Below, in pieces: positions 8,314 to 16,088 of a stretch of 22,432 bases of DNA. Source of the DNA: a virus. The notes under the pieces are model-generated. The model worked only from the letters and a program-made list of their open reading frames with translations. It was not told the origin of the DNA and did no database searches. Position numbers and translations under genes: made by a program. Within the stretch, counting starts at the first letter, position 1. Each line of letters starts with the position of its first letter. The DNA lies in IMG/VR virus record IMGVR_UViG_3300025133_000639, positions 1 through 22,432 of that record, one strand, 5' to 3'.

Positions 8314-8733
8314 TTAAACCCCCATAGCTTTATTGTAGAAATCAGAATGATTTTGTTGAACATAATTTAAGGCCTCAGAATAGCTAATGCTCTTTTCTTT
8401 GGCAGTCTCTTTGATACGTGTGTCAAGTGCCTGTTTTGTGATCTCAGCACCTGATGCCCCATGCCCTATCTGTTGCAATGGCACTGCAGTGTTTGCAGGT
8501 CTTTCTGAGAACATCTGCCAAAACTCAGGCTGTAATTCTTTAAGCTCAAAAGCTTTATTAGCAAAAGCTTTTTCAGCCGGTGCAATACGACCCTCACGCA
8601 GTAATGAGCCCACTGCCTCACGCATCTCAACTGCACGCTTTTCACTTTCAATAGCTTCTAAGCGTTTTGATAGTTGCGTGTTAGCCTCACGTAGTGCAGT
8701 GACTTCTGATAGCATGATATTAGACTCACTCAT
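8314..8733 (-). CDS. Internal in-frame scaffold protein (possible)
   Basis: Met289 of the protease gene, ATG at 8733, has AAGG eight bases upstream and follows the acidic linker directly. Starting here would give a free 139-aa scaffold (MSESNIMLSEV onward). This matches the known design in Mu (I/Z) and lambda (C/Nu3), where scaffold is made from an internal start in the protease gene. The evidence is the site and the domain boundary only. Confidence 0.5.
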   Translation of the reverse strand: MSESNIMLSEVTALREANTQLSKRLEAIESEKRAVEMREAVGSLLREGRIAPAEKAFANKAFELKELQPEFWQMFSERPANTAVPLQQIGHGASGAEITKQALDTRIKETAKEKSISYSEALNYVQQNHSDFYNKAMGV

Positions 8734-9597
8734 ATTATAGCCCTTTTTATCATCATCAGCTTCTTTAAGTGATGCATCAACTTCTGCATCTTCATCAGCT
8801 TCTGGCTCTGTTAGTTTCTCAGCATCATCATCTGCTTTAGACTCTGTTAATTGAGCCTCTGCATCTGCTTGCATTTCTTTGATCTTGTCTTCAAGTTCAC
8901 GCACAATTTCATCTTTAGCGATGAGCATAGAGCGCATATCCTCAGCAGACATGTTATCTAGATTATCAATCATAGATAGCCTTTCATTTAAGGTAACCCT
9001 GCTAATTTTATCATTAGACTGCGCAGGGCGTGGGGTTAAAGTAATTGCTAATAGTTGGGCTGTGCCCACCGGTGTGCCCCCATCCCGTGTGAACACATCA
9101 CCGGCAATAAACTCAGGTGATGACCAAAGCACACCGCCTGCATTTTTTACGACGTCAAGGCCACGCTCATTATATGCAGGGGTAGCATATAAACCGTCAT
9201 CTCTGAGATCTAAATCTATAATGAGCCCCAAAGCATTGCCTGACTCTGGGGGTGCAGGTGCACCATTGTTAAATGGGCTTGTAGCGTGTTGCCAATCAAT
9301 GATCACAGGGTCTGCATTTTTGCGTTCATTATAAACCCTGAGCATCTCAGTGAGTAGCTCATTATCAATAGCTTGCCCAATTGCATCACCGTTCATTCTA
9401 GATGACACTTGACCTAATGCTAGGGTTTTAAATGGTTTGCCGATAGTTAATCCATCAGGCACATCATAAGCCGGCACGGGCTCTGCTAGTTGTAGTGCTT
9501 CACCGTATGCCCTAAGTGCTTGTGCTTTAGCTACATCTTGTGTGCTTGTATTATGTTTGATAGTTGCTTTTAGCTTCTTTTTTCTGCGTCTACTCAT
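8314..9597 (-). CDS. Prohead protease with C-terminal scaffold (Mu I-like)
   Basis: This is a 427-aa protein with two parts. Residues 60-205 match the Mu gpI-type prohead protease: VIIDWQHATS (His104 a candidate catalytic residue), GNALGLIIDLDLRDDGLYAT, and VLWSSPEF (Ser159 or Ser160 a candidate nucleophile). Residues 206-285 are a highly acidic linker rich in Asp, Glu and Ala. From Met289 comes a coiled-coil scaffold (EVTALREANTQLSKRLEAIE). Proteases of this type cleave scaffold and capsid during prohead maturation, and the scaffold is often fused or made from an internal start. The start overlaps the portal stop by eight bases, with AAGG upstream. Confidence 0.8.
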   Translation of the reverse strand: MSRRRKKKLKATIKHNTSTQDVAKAQALRAYGEALQLAEPVPAYDVPDGLTIGKPFKTLALGQVSSRMNGDAIGQAIDNELLTEMLRVYNERKNADPVIIDWQHATSPFNNGAPAPPESGNALGLIIDLDLRDDGLYATPAYNERGLDVVKNAGGVLWSSPEFIAGDVFTRDGGTPVGTAQLLAITLTPRPAQSNDKISRVTLNERLSMIDNLDNMSAEDMRSMLIAKDEIVRELEDKIKEMQADAEAQLTESKADDDAEKLTEPEADEDAEVDASLKEADDDKKGYNMSESNIMLSEVTALREANTQLSKRLEAIESEKRAVEMREAVGSLLREGRIAPAEKAFANKAFELKELQPEFWQMFSERPANTAVPLQQIGHGASGAEITKQALDTRIKETAKEKSISYSEALNYVQQNHSDFYNKAMGV

Positions 9598-10987
9598 TGC
9601 GTCTGCCTTTTATTAATCTCTCAGCAAATGACGAAAGGCCACCCTTGCCTGTAGCTGTGCGCTCTATTGATGAGCGTTGTGCCTCATCTGGCAAATCCCC
9701 TGCCCCAAGCCTCTGCCTGATAGCCCGTTCTAACTCATCATCTGGTGTCAGTATGCCGGCTTGCACAAGTTGTGGTAACATCCCCATGCTCTCTGCTAGA
9801 TCATCAGTGTCAAGACCTGTGTGTGTTAATTTTGGCAGCTTGCTTGGGTCAACACAACCATAGTTCCATCTGATAAGCCTACCGATTGTGCCACCCCCTC
9901 TGCGATCAACTCCACTAATGGCAGAGGCTACAACGTCACAAAGATTAATAGCAGCACGTCTAAAGATACTTAGGTGTATTTCACCCACTGAGCGTGCCCC
10001 TGTCTCAGTGTTACCCAGGTCTGCAAACTGTGCTAAGAAAGCTGCGGCAATTTGTCTGTCACACAGCTTAATAATATCAAGCGGCCCTTGACTATAAAGG
10101 TATGGGCTTGTTTCATAACTCTCAAACTTGACTACACTGCTTTCTACTAAGTAGCTTTGCTCAGTAGCTAGAAAGGCTTGTGCTTGCCCCTCTGCCTCAT
10201 CAATCATGGCGTTAACATCTGCATCAGTTAAGCCCATCATTTCAGCTTGTGATCTGTCTACGACAACCTTAGGCGTGGGTACTGCCCATCTATCCAAGCC
10301 TACGCACATTAAATTACTTGTGCGTTGTTTAGTACGCCACCAAAACCACACCGGCCTGAGCATCCCCACCCCCTCAAAGTTAGACCCTGTTTTGTTTAGT
10401 GTTAGCAATAATAGTTTGTGTGAAGGTATCGGCTCAGGTGGGTGTGAACTGCCCACAAGATTCTGCATAACTCCATCAAGCTTTTGGTTGTCTCTGCTAA
10501 GCCATTTTTGATGAGCAGATGGCTCACGGTCTGCATAGTGATCGAGCCACACCTTGATGTTACCATCTACATCTGGCCCAACCTTGTAGATCTCTTCTGC
10601 GTATCTATAGCCCAACGGCACAAACTCAAATAGGTATGCAAGCTGATCTTCAAAGCTTATTGTCATCTGACCACTGTGCCCATCAAAGCCATATGCTTCA
10701 TTAGCAAAACGAGCTAACTCATCAGACACTGCATCACCTTCAATGCCAGACTCAAAACGCCATGATGCACTGAGTAATGTTTGTCTTAGCATATGCCATG
10801 AACGCCTAACAATAGGATCTGTGCGTAACATCTCCTCAGCTTCTTTGACCCAATTAAGGCCGGTCAGCTGTGGATTTTGTTCTTTGCCACTGATAACACC
10901 ACTGTTTAACTGTGTGCCTGTTATGCCTCTTGTCGCGAGGCGTGGCTGCATAGCCCTCATGTGCTTTGGGTTTTTCTCTGTAGTCAT
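9590..10987 (-). CDS. Portal protein, DUF935 / Mu gp29-like
   Basis: The protein has 465 aa. The sequence follows the DUF935 portal pattern: an early helix with DPIVRRSWHMLRQTLLSASW near residues 56-75, then FEFVPLGYRYAEEIY near 116-130, FWWRTKQRT, and a C-terminal region with TGLDTDDLAESMGMLPQLV and GILTPDDELERAIRQRLG. The last pattern is typical of the end of this family. The portal forms the dodecameric DNA channel at one capsid vertex. ATG 10987 has AGGGG four bases upstream. It is the first gene after the promoter at 11022-11050 and appears to lead the head-tail operon. Length is close to the 450-520 aa of relatives. Confidence 0.85.
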   Translation of the reverse strand: MTTEKNPKHMRAMQPRLATRGITGTQLNSGVISGKEQNPQLTGLNWVKEAEEMLRTDPIVRRSWHMLRQTLLSASWRFESGIEGDAVSDELARFANEAYGFDGHSGQMTISFEDQLAYLFEFVPLGYRYAEEIYKVGPDVDGNIKVWLDHYADREPSAHQKWLSRDNQKLDGVMQNLVGSSHPPEPIPSHKLLLLTLNKTGSNFEGVGMLRPVWFWWRTKQRTSNLMCVGLDRWAVPTPKVVVDRSQAEMMGLTDADVNAMIDEAEGQAQAFLATEQSYLVESSVVKFESYETSPYLYSQGPLDIIKLCDRQIAAAFLAQFADLGNTETGARSVGEIHLSIFRRAAINLCDVVASAISGVDRRGGGTIGRLIRWNYGCVDPSKLPKLTHTGLDTDDLAESMGMLPQLVQAGILTPDDELERAIRQRLGAGDLPDEAQRSSIERTATGKGGLSSFAERLIKGRRNE

Positions 10988-11021
10988 AGTGCCCCTGCTA
11001 AAAAGTTAGGCGTTGCGATAC

Positions 11022-11050
11022 ATTATAGACATAGATTGAAGCTTTATCAA
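11022..11050 (-). promoter_or_regulatory. Leftward sigma70-like promoter for the head-tail operon
   Basis: On the minus strand TTGATA (11045-11050) and TATAAT (11022-11027) are separated by exactly 17 bases. It stands about 35 bp before the portal start codon, in the largest non-coding gap. Confidence 0.7.
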
Positions 11051-11063
11051 TATTTGTTATATT
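11036..11063 (+). promoter_or_regulatory. Possible rightward promoter overlapping the leftward one
   Basis: TTGAAG (11036-11041), a 16-base spacer and TATATT (11058-11063) lie on the plus strand. They face a hairpin with a T-rich tail about 100 bp downstream. No protein gene lies in this direction. Confidence 0.35.
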
Positions 11064-11077
11064 ATGCCTTGTAAGTG

Positions 11078-11096
11078 CTGTAAACTTTGTTTACAG
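11078..11096. promoter_or_regulatory. Perfect palindrome CTGTAAAC-TTT-GTTTACAG (operator or hairpin)
   Basis: There are eight-base perfect inverted arms with a 3-base centre, 28 bp upstream of the leftward -35 box. The inner 12 bases TGTAAACTTTGT also occur on the minus strand at 16886-16897, upstream of the RHH-SSB genes. This suggests a shared regulator site. Confidence 0.45.
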
Positions 11097-11123
11097 TATT
11101 TTGTTTAAGTCGGTTTTCTAGGT

Positions 11124-11186
11124 AAAGGCTCTGGCTCTGATAGGTCGCCAAACCGTTATGCAGAGTCAGAGCTTTAGCTTTTTCTA
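11124..11186 (+). terminator. Stem-loop with T-rich tail (possible plus-strand terminator)
   Basis: Arm 11124-11139 pairs with 11161-11175: 12 continuous pairs including one G-U, a one-base bulge, then three A-U pairs, with a 21-base loop. The tail is TTTAGCTTTTTC as read on the plus strand. On the minus strand the following bases are not a U-tract. Confidence 0.4.
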
Positions 11187-11202
11187 GAGTGTGTGCTAGA
11201 TG

Positions 11203-12585
11203 TTAAAATGATCTAACTGAATTGCGCCCTATTTGCACTTTGCGTTTATTATTACTCTGTGCTGAGCCTCTGACTCTTGGTGTGTACTCACGTTGATCTA
11301 CTCGCAAATCATGCCAATTAAACATAATGCAATCATATCTAAGCGCATCAAGTGGATCCTCCCTGCCATCCTTTTTCGGCTGTTCTTTATTATCCCATGC
11401 ATAGCTCAACAGTGCTTTACGCAAGCTGTTGTCTCTAGCACGTTCACCGGCCTGCCACACATCTGCTGTGATGAGATAGCGTTGATTATCAAAAGCACGT
11501 TTAAGGCGTTGTATACCGTTGAGCACATCAACTCTTATCGGGTCTGTAGTGTTGCGTAGTGCAAGCCCAATGCCTCCATTTTGTGGCAAGCTTCTCATTG
11601 CTCGAAAAGCACTTGCACCGGTCTGATCATTACGAGCCTTGCCGGCTTTATCTGCCACTCCATCATCTAGCCAAATCTTAGGCCCATTGGCTTGTGCTCT
11701 CAGTGACCTAGGCCATGCTATATCTAATATTAATTTAGCTAGCTGTGATGTGGTCACTTCGCTAGGGTTTATCTCATGGCAGATCACAGTAGCCTTTCTA
11801 CTCTCATCATATGCCATTATTAAAACAGATGGCTTTCTAAAGCCCCAATCTATTGCAATACGTCCTGTCATACTCTCATCATATTGCCAATCATCAATGA
11901 TGTGACTCTGTGTAAATTCAGAATAGATTAAGCCAGATGGGGGTGCAGGCTTATTCATGACCATTGCTTCACGCTCAGCCTCTGGTAATAGACGTGTGCT
12001 TTCAAACCATTGCTCAGATAGATTGGCTTTGTTCACATAGCTAGTGAATAATAATGGGTTATAGTTAGCACGCTCAGCCATAGCACACCACCAAGCATCT
12101 GCAACAGGCAAGCCCACAAGTACCATAATGGGGCTAGCCCCTGCCCTTAAACGCCCCAAAGCTTTGTGTGCAACTTCTGCGCTTAACGTCTGGCACTCAT
12201 CAATAAAGCACACACCACTTGTCACATTTAGGCCTTCAAGTGGATTGTGTGTAGCTTCTCTTGTATTGGGTCTAAAATAGCTTCTGCACCAGACTGTTGA
12301 GCCGGTGTGCGTGTCTGTCCATTGCCTCAATGTATGATTATAATCCCACCCCAAAGGGATTAACCATTTGCTAATCTCAGGCATCAGCACAGAGTTATAG
12401 CGTTGATTAGTATCTGTGATGAGCAATGAGCTACACCCCTTACGCCACTTGCTCACCATCAGCAATGCAAATACTAATGCAGATGTTTTGCCAGAGCCCC
12501 ACCCACATCTAGCACTAATGATTTCATCCTGTTTCATGATGCGTGCTATAATCTCACGCTGCAAGGGGTTAAGGTTAATCATCAT
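11203..12585 (-). CDS. Terminase large subunit (TerL)
   Basis: The protein has 460 aa with both terminase domains. The N-terminal ATPase has a Walker A-like CGWGSGKT at residues 27-34, Walker B VCFIDE at 125-130 and a coupling motif VLVGLP at 155-160. The C-terminal RNase H-like nuclease has candidate acidic residues D246 (AIDWG), D307/D308 (WLDDG) and D413 (DPLDALRY). TerL packages DNA into the prohead and cuts it. The start overlaps the small subunit stop by 11 bp and has only a weak ribosome site, as expected with coupled translation. The large subunit is short but complete. Confidence 0.93.
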   Translation of the reverse strand: MMINLNPLQREIIARIMKQDEIISARCGWGSGKTSALVFALLMVSKWRKGCSSLLITDTNQRYNSVLMPEISKWLIPLGWDYNHTLRQWTDTHTGSTVWCRSYFRPNTREATHNPLEGLNVTSGVCFIDECQTLSAEVAHKALGRLRAGASPIMVLVGLPVADAWWCAMAERANYNPLLFTSYVNKANLSEQWFESTRLLPEAEREAMVMNKPAPPSGLIYSEFTQSHIIDDWQYDESMTGRIAIDWGFRKPSVLIMAYDESRKATVICHEINPSEVTTSQLAKLILDIAWPRSLRAQANGPKIWLDDGVADKAGKARNDQTGASAFRAMRSLPQNGGIGLALRNTTDPIRVDVLNGIQRLKRAFDNQRYLITADVWQAGERARDNSLRKALLSYAWDNKEQPKKDGREDPLDALRYDCIMFNWHDLRVDQREYTPRVRGSAQSNNKRKVQIGRNSVRSF

Positions 12586-12961
12586 GCTCGATCATGTTAG
12601 CCTGTGCTTGTTCAATCATACTGACTACTACATCAGATCCATCTGATTTATTAATCGTGATCTCAGTGTCACGTTTTGAGCCATAGCGATCAGGGAAACG
12701 CCTTTCTAATATCCAAGCTGCAGCCCTCCAATCTTGCTTTGCACGCCCTAACTCTTTCAGCTCTGCGAGTAAAACAGCTTCACTAAAATCAATAGCTTCA
12801 TCTACACGCTGTGCAAGCTCTGCATCTTCATCACACCAACGCCAAAGAGTGCTTCTGCCTATGCCGGCTTGGGTGCAAGCTGCTTGTCTGCTCATGCCCT
12901 CACGTAAGTTGCTGAGTATTAACTCTAGCCTATCTTCTGTGTTCTTTTTCTTTGCGCCCAT
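12575..12961 (-). CDS. Terminase small subunit (TerS)
   Basis: The protein has 128 aa from ATG 12961, chosen because GGGTG lies six bases upstream. A GTG at 12970 overlaps that site. Residues 20-45 form a helix-turn-helix (REGMSRQAACTQAGIGRSTL, then W-RW). It is followed by WRAAAWILERRFPDRYG at about 78-94, the DWRAAAWxLERRxPxxY pattern common to phage small terminase-like proteins. TerS recognises viral DNA and recruits TerL, whose gene follows directly. Confidence 0.82.
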   Translation of the reverse strand: MGAKKKNTEDRLELILSNLREGMSRQAACTQAGIGRSTLWRWCDEDAELAQRVDEAIDFSEAVLLAELKELGRAKQDWRAAAWILERRFPDRYGSKRDTEITINKSDGSDVVVSMIEQAQANMIEHDD

Positions 12962-13133
12962 AGTGCTCACCCAATACCATTAAAAGTGTTTTCTCAATGT
13001 GCTCATATAGCTCAGCAGACTCATCACTTAAACAATCTGAGCTGTTTATTATCAGACGTTTTCTCAGCTTTGCTAGTGTCCTCATTGTCTGCGCCCTGCC
13101 AGTGTTTAAGTCTTGCTCTGATGATTTCGACAT
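12930..13133 (-). CDS. Small overlapping ORF, uncertain
   Basis: The ORF has 67 codons from ATG 13133, preceded by a purine-rich GAGAGAG stretch. It overlaps the last 110 bp of the methyltransferase gene and the first 32 bp of the terminase small subunit in other frames. The product is charged, with a helical segment SDESAELYEHIEKTLLMVLG and a basic end RKEKEHRR. No family was recognised. Because the methyltransferase C-terminus (QLRLF) looks genuine and the remaining gap is only 62 bp, this may be an accidental reading frame. Confidence 0.25.
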   Translation of the reverse strand: MSKSSEQDLNTGRAQTMRTLAKLRKRLIINSSDCLSDESAELYEHIEKTLLMVLGEHYGRKEKEHRR

Positions 13134-14298
13134 ACTCTAACTCTCTCTCTATACCAATAAAATTAAACTGCTCTAGATGAGCAGCAATAAGTGTAGTGCC
13201 AGAGCCTGCAAAGGGCTCTAATATTGTGCCATCTGGTGGTGTGATAAGCCGGCACAAATAGCGCATAAGGGCTATAGGCTTAACAGTGGGGTGTATGTTA
13301 GCTCTCAGTGGATGGTTAGTAGGTTTATTAGGTCTAGTCTCTTTACCACTCATGGCCCCCGCTTTTTTAAGTTCAAACATTTTCAATCCTGCCTCACGCT
13401 CTACTTTGCTCGCTTTAGCACAGAAATAAAAACGGCCTGTTGAGCCCATAGCTTTTAACGCTATCTCATCAAGCATAATATTAGCAGGCCATCTGCCTTC
13501 TTTTTCATCAAGTGGGATATTATGCCCTATATTATAATTGCCATAGCTCCACTCTGACTCACTAATCTGCTGTTGCTTTTGCACTTTGTCAAACTCTACT
13601 TTTTCACTTTGTGCATACGCTATTCTGTTCTCATCAATATTTAGCCCACCCACCCCATGCAGCAGGGTGTTATTAGCTATGCTACCTTGTGGTGCTTTTC
13701 TAGCTAAGATAATCGGTTCATAAGCGGGCTTCAGTGCAGTGCCCCAACCTGCCCACTGTTTAGCATCTTCAGTCTGTGGCTCATAAGATGGCACAGGGTT
13801 TGATGTGAGCTTTTTAGCTTGTTCTATATCGCAAGCTTGATAGCTAGAAGCGGTGGGGATAGCACGCCCTCTATTTTCACAGCCTGATGCTTTATCAATG
13901 CCTAAACTAATATTATGTGATTTTGGAAAACCAGATGAGTATAGCCACATGATTGTGTCTCTGATTTCAAAGCCTGCTAATCTAAGTGATATACTCATTA
14001 AGTCCTGAGTACGTGAGCCGGCAAAAGCTAAGATGTGCCCCCCATGTTTTAAGACTCTGTGTACTTCACGCCATAGCTCAGGTGGCGGCACCCATGCATC
14101 CCATGATTTACCCATGAAGCCTGCGCCCTTTGGCTGCCATGTTTCACCTGCCGCCCATGCTTTTAAACACTCAGCAACATTAGCTGTTGAGGTATTACCT
14201 AGGCCATATGGAGGATCTGTGACAACGCTATCCACTGAGCAGTCTGGCAATGCCTTTAACTCATTTAGACTATCTCCATGAATTAGCATATGACACAT
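13024..14298 (-). CDS. Site-specific DNA N4-cytosine/N6-adenine methyltransferase
   Basis: The protein has 424 aa. The catalytic motif DPPY is at residues 28-31, followed by a target-recognition stretch. HPTVKP is near 336-341 and the S-adenosylmethionine-binding FAGSGTT at 363-369. The order, catalytic motif first and AdoMet motif last, is that of beta-class amino-methyltransferases. It ends KQLRLFK. No restriction endonuclease gene is adjacent, so it is an orphan phage methylase that probably protects or marks the phage genome. DPPY allows either adenine or cytosine N4 methylation, and the target sequence cannot be read from the gene. ATG 14298 has no clear ribosome site; ATG 14289 is an alternative. 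Confidence 0.9.
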   Translation of the reverse strand: MCHMLIHGDSLNELKALPDCSVDSVVTDPPYGLGNTSTANVAECLKAWAAGETWQPKGAGFMGKSWDAWVPPPELWREVHRVLKHGGHILAFAGSRTQDLMSISLRLAGFEIRDTIMWLYSSGFPKSHNISLGIDKASGCENRGRAIPTASSYQACDIEQAKKLTSNPVPSYEPQTEDAKQWAGWGTALKPAYEPIILARKAPQGSIANNTLLHGVGGLNIDENRIAYAQSEKVEFDKVQKQQQISESEWSYGNYNIGHNIPLDEKEGRWPANIMLDEIALKAMGSTGRFYFCAKASKVEREAGLKMFELKKAGAMSGKETRPNKPTNHPLRANIHPTVKPIALMRYLCRLITPPDGTILEPFAGSGTTLIAAHLEQFNFIGIERELEYVEIIRARLKHWQGADNEDTSKAEKTSDNKQLRLFK

Positions 14299-14326
14299 AT
14301 ATGCGCATAGTTATGTGCTGAATGAT

Positions 14327-14665
14327 TTATTTCCTCCATCTGGCCACCCATTCTTTGTGATAATTAGGATTGCGCTTGCGCCAAGCTTTCGCATTAAGCC
14401 TTGCTTTTTCTTTGGCTGCTTTATAATGCTCAGCAATCTGCTCATCACTAAAGCCTTCAAAAGGTTTAGGCCTGTGTCCTTGCTGTGAGTTAATGCCAGC
14501 AGTCCATTTTCTTAGTGTAAACTCACCATAGGGCTTTAATGTGCGTGGGTTCACATAGCCCTCTTCTGAGAGCACAGCTAATAGCTCAGGCACTGTTAGC
14601 CCTTGTTCTTTCAGTTCAATAGTCCGGCTTTTAACAGCCCCCTCATCAGTGTCTAATTGCTGCAT
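14327..14665 (-). CDS. Small basic protein with possible DNA-binding region, unknown function
   Basis: The protein has 112 aa from ATG 14665, with AGGTG six bases upstream. It overlaps the end of the 476-aa gene by 20 bp. Residues 18-55 (KEQGLTVPELLAVLSEEGYV, then a short linker and TLRKW) resemble the segment of serine recombinases and HTH proteins that reads 'repeat, target, start of helix'. The C-terminus is very basic and helical, with an AKAWRKRNPNYHKEWVARWR stretch like those in phage HNH-type or other DNA-binding proteins, but no HNH catalytic pattern is visible. It could be a transcription regulator for the late genes or a nuclease fragment. Confidence 0.6.
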   Translation of the reverse strand: MQQLDTDEGAVKSRTIELKEQGLTVPELLAVLSEEGYVNPRTLKPYGEFTLRKWTAGINSQQGHRPKPFEGFSDEQIAEHYKAAKEKARLNAKAWRKRNPNYHKEWVARWRK

Positions 14666-16076
14666 CTCTGTCACCTAGCGCAATTGTGATTTCTTTAAGC
14701 ACGTTGAAGATGAGTGCAATTTGTTTTTCAAGTTTTATAATGTCTCTACCATTGTCTTTTATACTGTCTGCCAGATCAATCACTGTGTCTGTGATCATTT
14801 CTGTTAACTCTACCTTAGGCTCTGTGTTGAGCTCTGTAGGCACAGGCACAGGCTCAAGTGCAAGCTCAGGTGTAGATGCATTTAAAGCATTGAGTGCACG
14901 TTGTATAGCTCTAGACCTTACATCATGAATCATCCCTGCTTGATAGTGATATTTAAACAGCCTACTTTGAGCAGATTTTTTAAGGTTCTTGATGTTGGGT
15001 GTGTTTTCAAACCATTGTGAAATCACATCATAATCAATAGAAAATGGCCTGTAATCTAGTTGGTTTAGCCTATGTTTATCTAAACCACTTAAATGCTCAT
15101 CATAGATCTGTGCTATCACTCTCATGTGTGCCGTTAAATCAAAAGTGCGCAGCTGCTTAGGTGGTACCCTATCATTCAATTGTTTATGTGTTAGGTGCAC
15201 ATCATGCCCTTCTGACACCATTAAGTTGTGCATTAACAATGGGCTTGCACTGCGTTTCCCAAGCTTTTTATAAAAGTTGTAAAACCAAATATTTGCAGCA
15301 AGATCATCAGCGTCTGGCATATCAAAACCACAGTGTTTAAATATCAACTTTGGCTGTGCGTCTTTTACATCTTCCAATTTAAATACCTCTGTTTTAACAT
15401 CATCGTTATCAGGCAAGGCCGGCTGTGTAATTGTGCTCAGGTATGCAGGTGCTTTGGTGATGAACTCGATAGATTGCGCCTCACACGCTTTTAAGAATTC
15501 ACGTGCATTAGTTGTCGATTTTTTAGCAAGTGTGTGCTCGACGACAGCAGCGTGGGATAAGCATAAGCCCTCAGTACCCACAAATAATGAGTTTAATTCA
15601 CTTAAACTGCTCACTTGATAGATATGCATTTTATTATGATGACCCATCAACACTAGATGCTGAGCTTGTAGACTATCAAGCCCTTTCCAAGATGCTACCA
15701 ATTCAGCCTCTGTCTGATTACGTTGTTTACTGTAGAGAGTGACTAACAGAGTAAAAGGTTTAAAGCCATTCACTAACCGTCTTAACTGTGAGTAGACACC
15801 CTTTGAAAAGTCACCACTTGACTCATGTAGCTTCATTTGCAACACATTAATTGCAAGTGGATATTCACGTTTAAACCAGTGCCAGCATTTTGATTCAATC
15901 AAGCTGATAGGTTCACGATCACAGTTGACTTCTACTGCATCACAAGAATATCTAAGTGCTCTAAACTCTTTAGATGGAAGCACAGCACAATGTGAAGCCT
16001 CATCAAAAAAGTCTCTGTGTGCATCTTGCACAACTTCCCAAAGGGGTTTGTTTGTGTTATTTGTTTGATTGTTCAT
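14646..16076 (-). CDS. Unknown 476-aa protein, possible nuclease-like N-terminus
   Basis: The start ATG 16076 has AAGGA six bases upstream. Residues 35-75 contain YSCDAVEV (D46, E49), then PISLIESKCW with E61-x-K63. A strand ending E-x-K after an Asp strand is the pattern of PD-(D/E)XK nuclease cores, but this is a weak reading. The middle is a mix of helices. The C-terminus (after a Pro/Glu-rich linker at about 405-425) is helical and coiled-coil-like. The gene sits between SSB and a small DNA-binding-like protein, inside the replication/recombination block. A role in DNA processing, perhaps as nuclease partner of the RecT-like protein, is possible. I do not recognise a family. Confidence 0.75.
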   Translation of the reverse strand: MNNQTNNTNKPLWEVVQDAHRDFFDEASHCAVLPSKEFRALRYSCDAVEVNCDREPISLIESKCWHWFKREYPLAINVLQMKLHESSGDFSKGVYSQLRRLVNGFKPFTLLVTLYSKQRNQTEAELVASWKGLDSLQAQHLVLMGHHNKMHIYQVSSLSELNSLFVGTEGLCLSHAAVVEHTLAKKSTTNAREFLKACEAQSIEFITKAPAYLSTITQPALPDNDDVKTEVFKLEDVKDAQPKLIFKHCGFDMPDADDLAANIWFYNFYKKLGKRSASPLLMHNLMVSEGHDVHLTHKQLNDRVPPKQLRTFDLTAHMRVIAQIYDEHLSGLDKHRLNQLDYRPFSIDYDVISQWFENTPNIKNLKKSAQSRLFKYHYQAGMIHDVRSRAIQRALNALNASTPELALEPVPVPTELNTEPKVELTEMITDTVIDLADSIKDNGRDIIKLEKQIALIFNVLKEITIALGDRDAAIRH

Positions 16077-16088
16077 AGCAAATCCTTA

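Larger units (their letters stand above)
11070..11186 (+). ncRNA. Candidate short non-coding RNA between terminase and portal genes
   Basis: The gap contains a plausible plus-strand promoter ending at 11063. A perfect 8-bp hairpin follows (11078-11096), then a longer stem (11124-11175) followed by TTTAGCTTTTTC. Together they would give an RNA of about 115 nt ending just before the terminase stop codon. The long stem has a G-U pair in the plus-strand RNA where the minus-strand RNA has an A-C mismatch. This favours function in the plus orientation. There is no known family match, so this is inference from layout. Confidence 0.3.

Noticed and set aside
8879-9334. 151-codon plus-strand frame opposite the protease gene
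   Set aside because: The opposite strand clearly encodes a Mu I-like protease; this frame has no recognisable features.
13024-14298. Complete restriction-modification system
   Set aside because: Only the methyltransferase is present; neighbours are a small basic protein and terminase genes, with no endonuclease motif.
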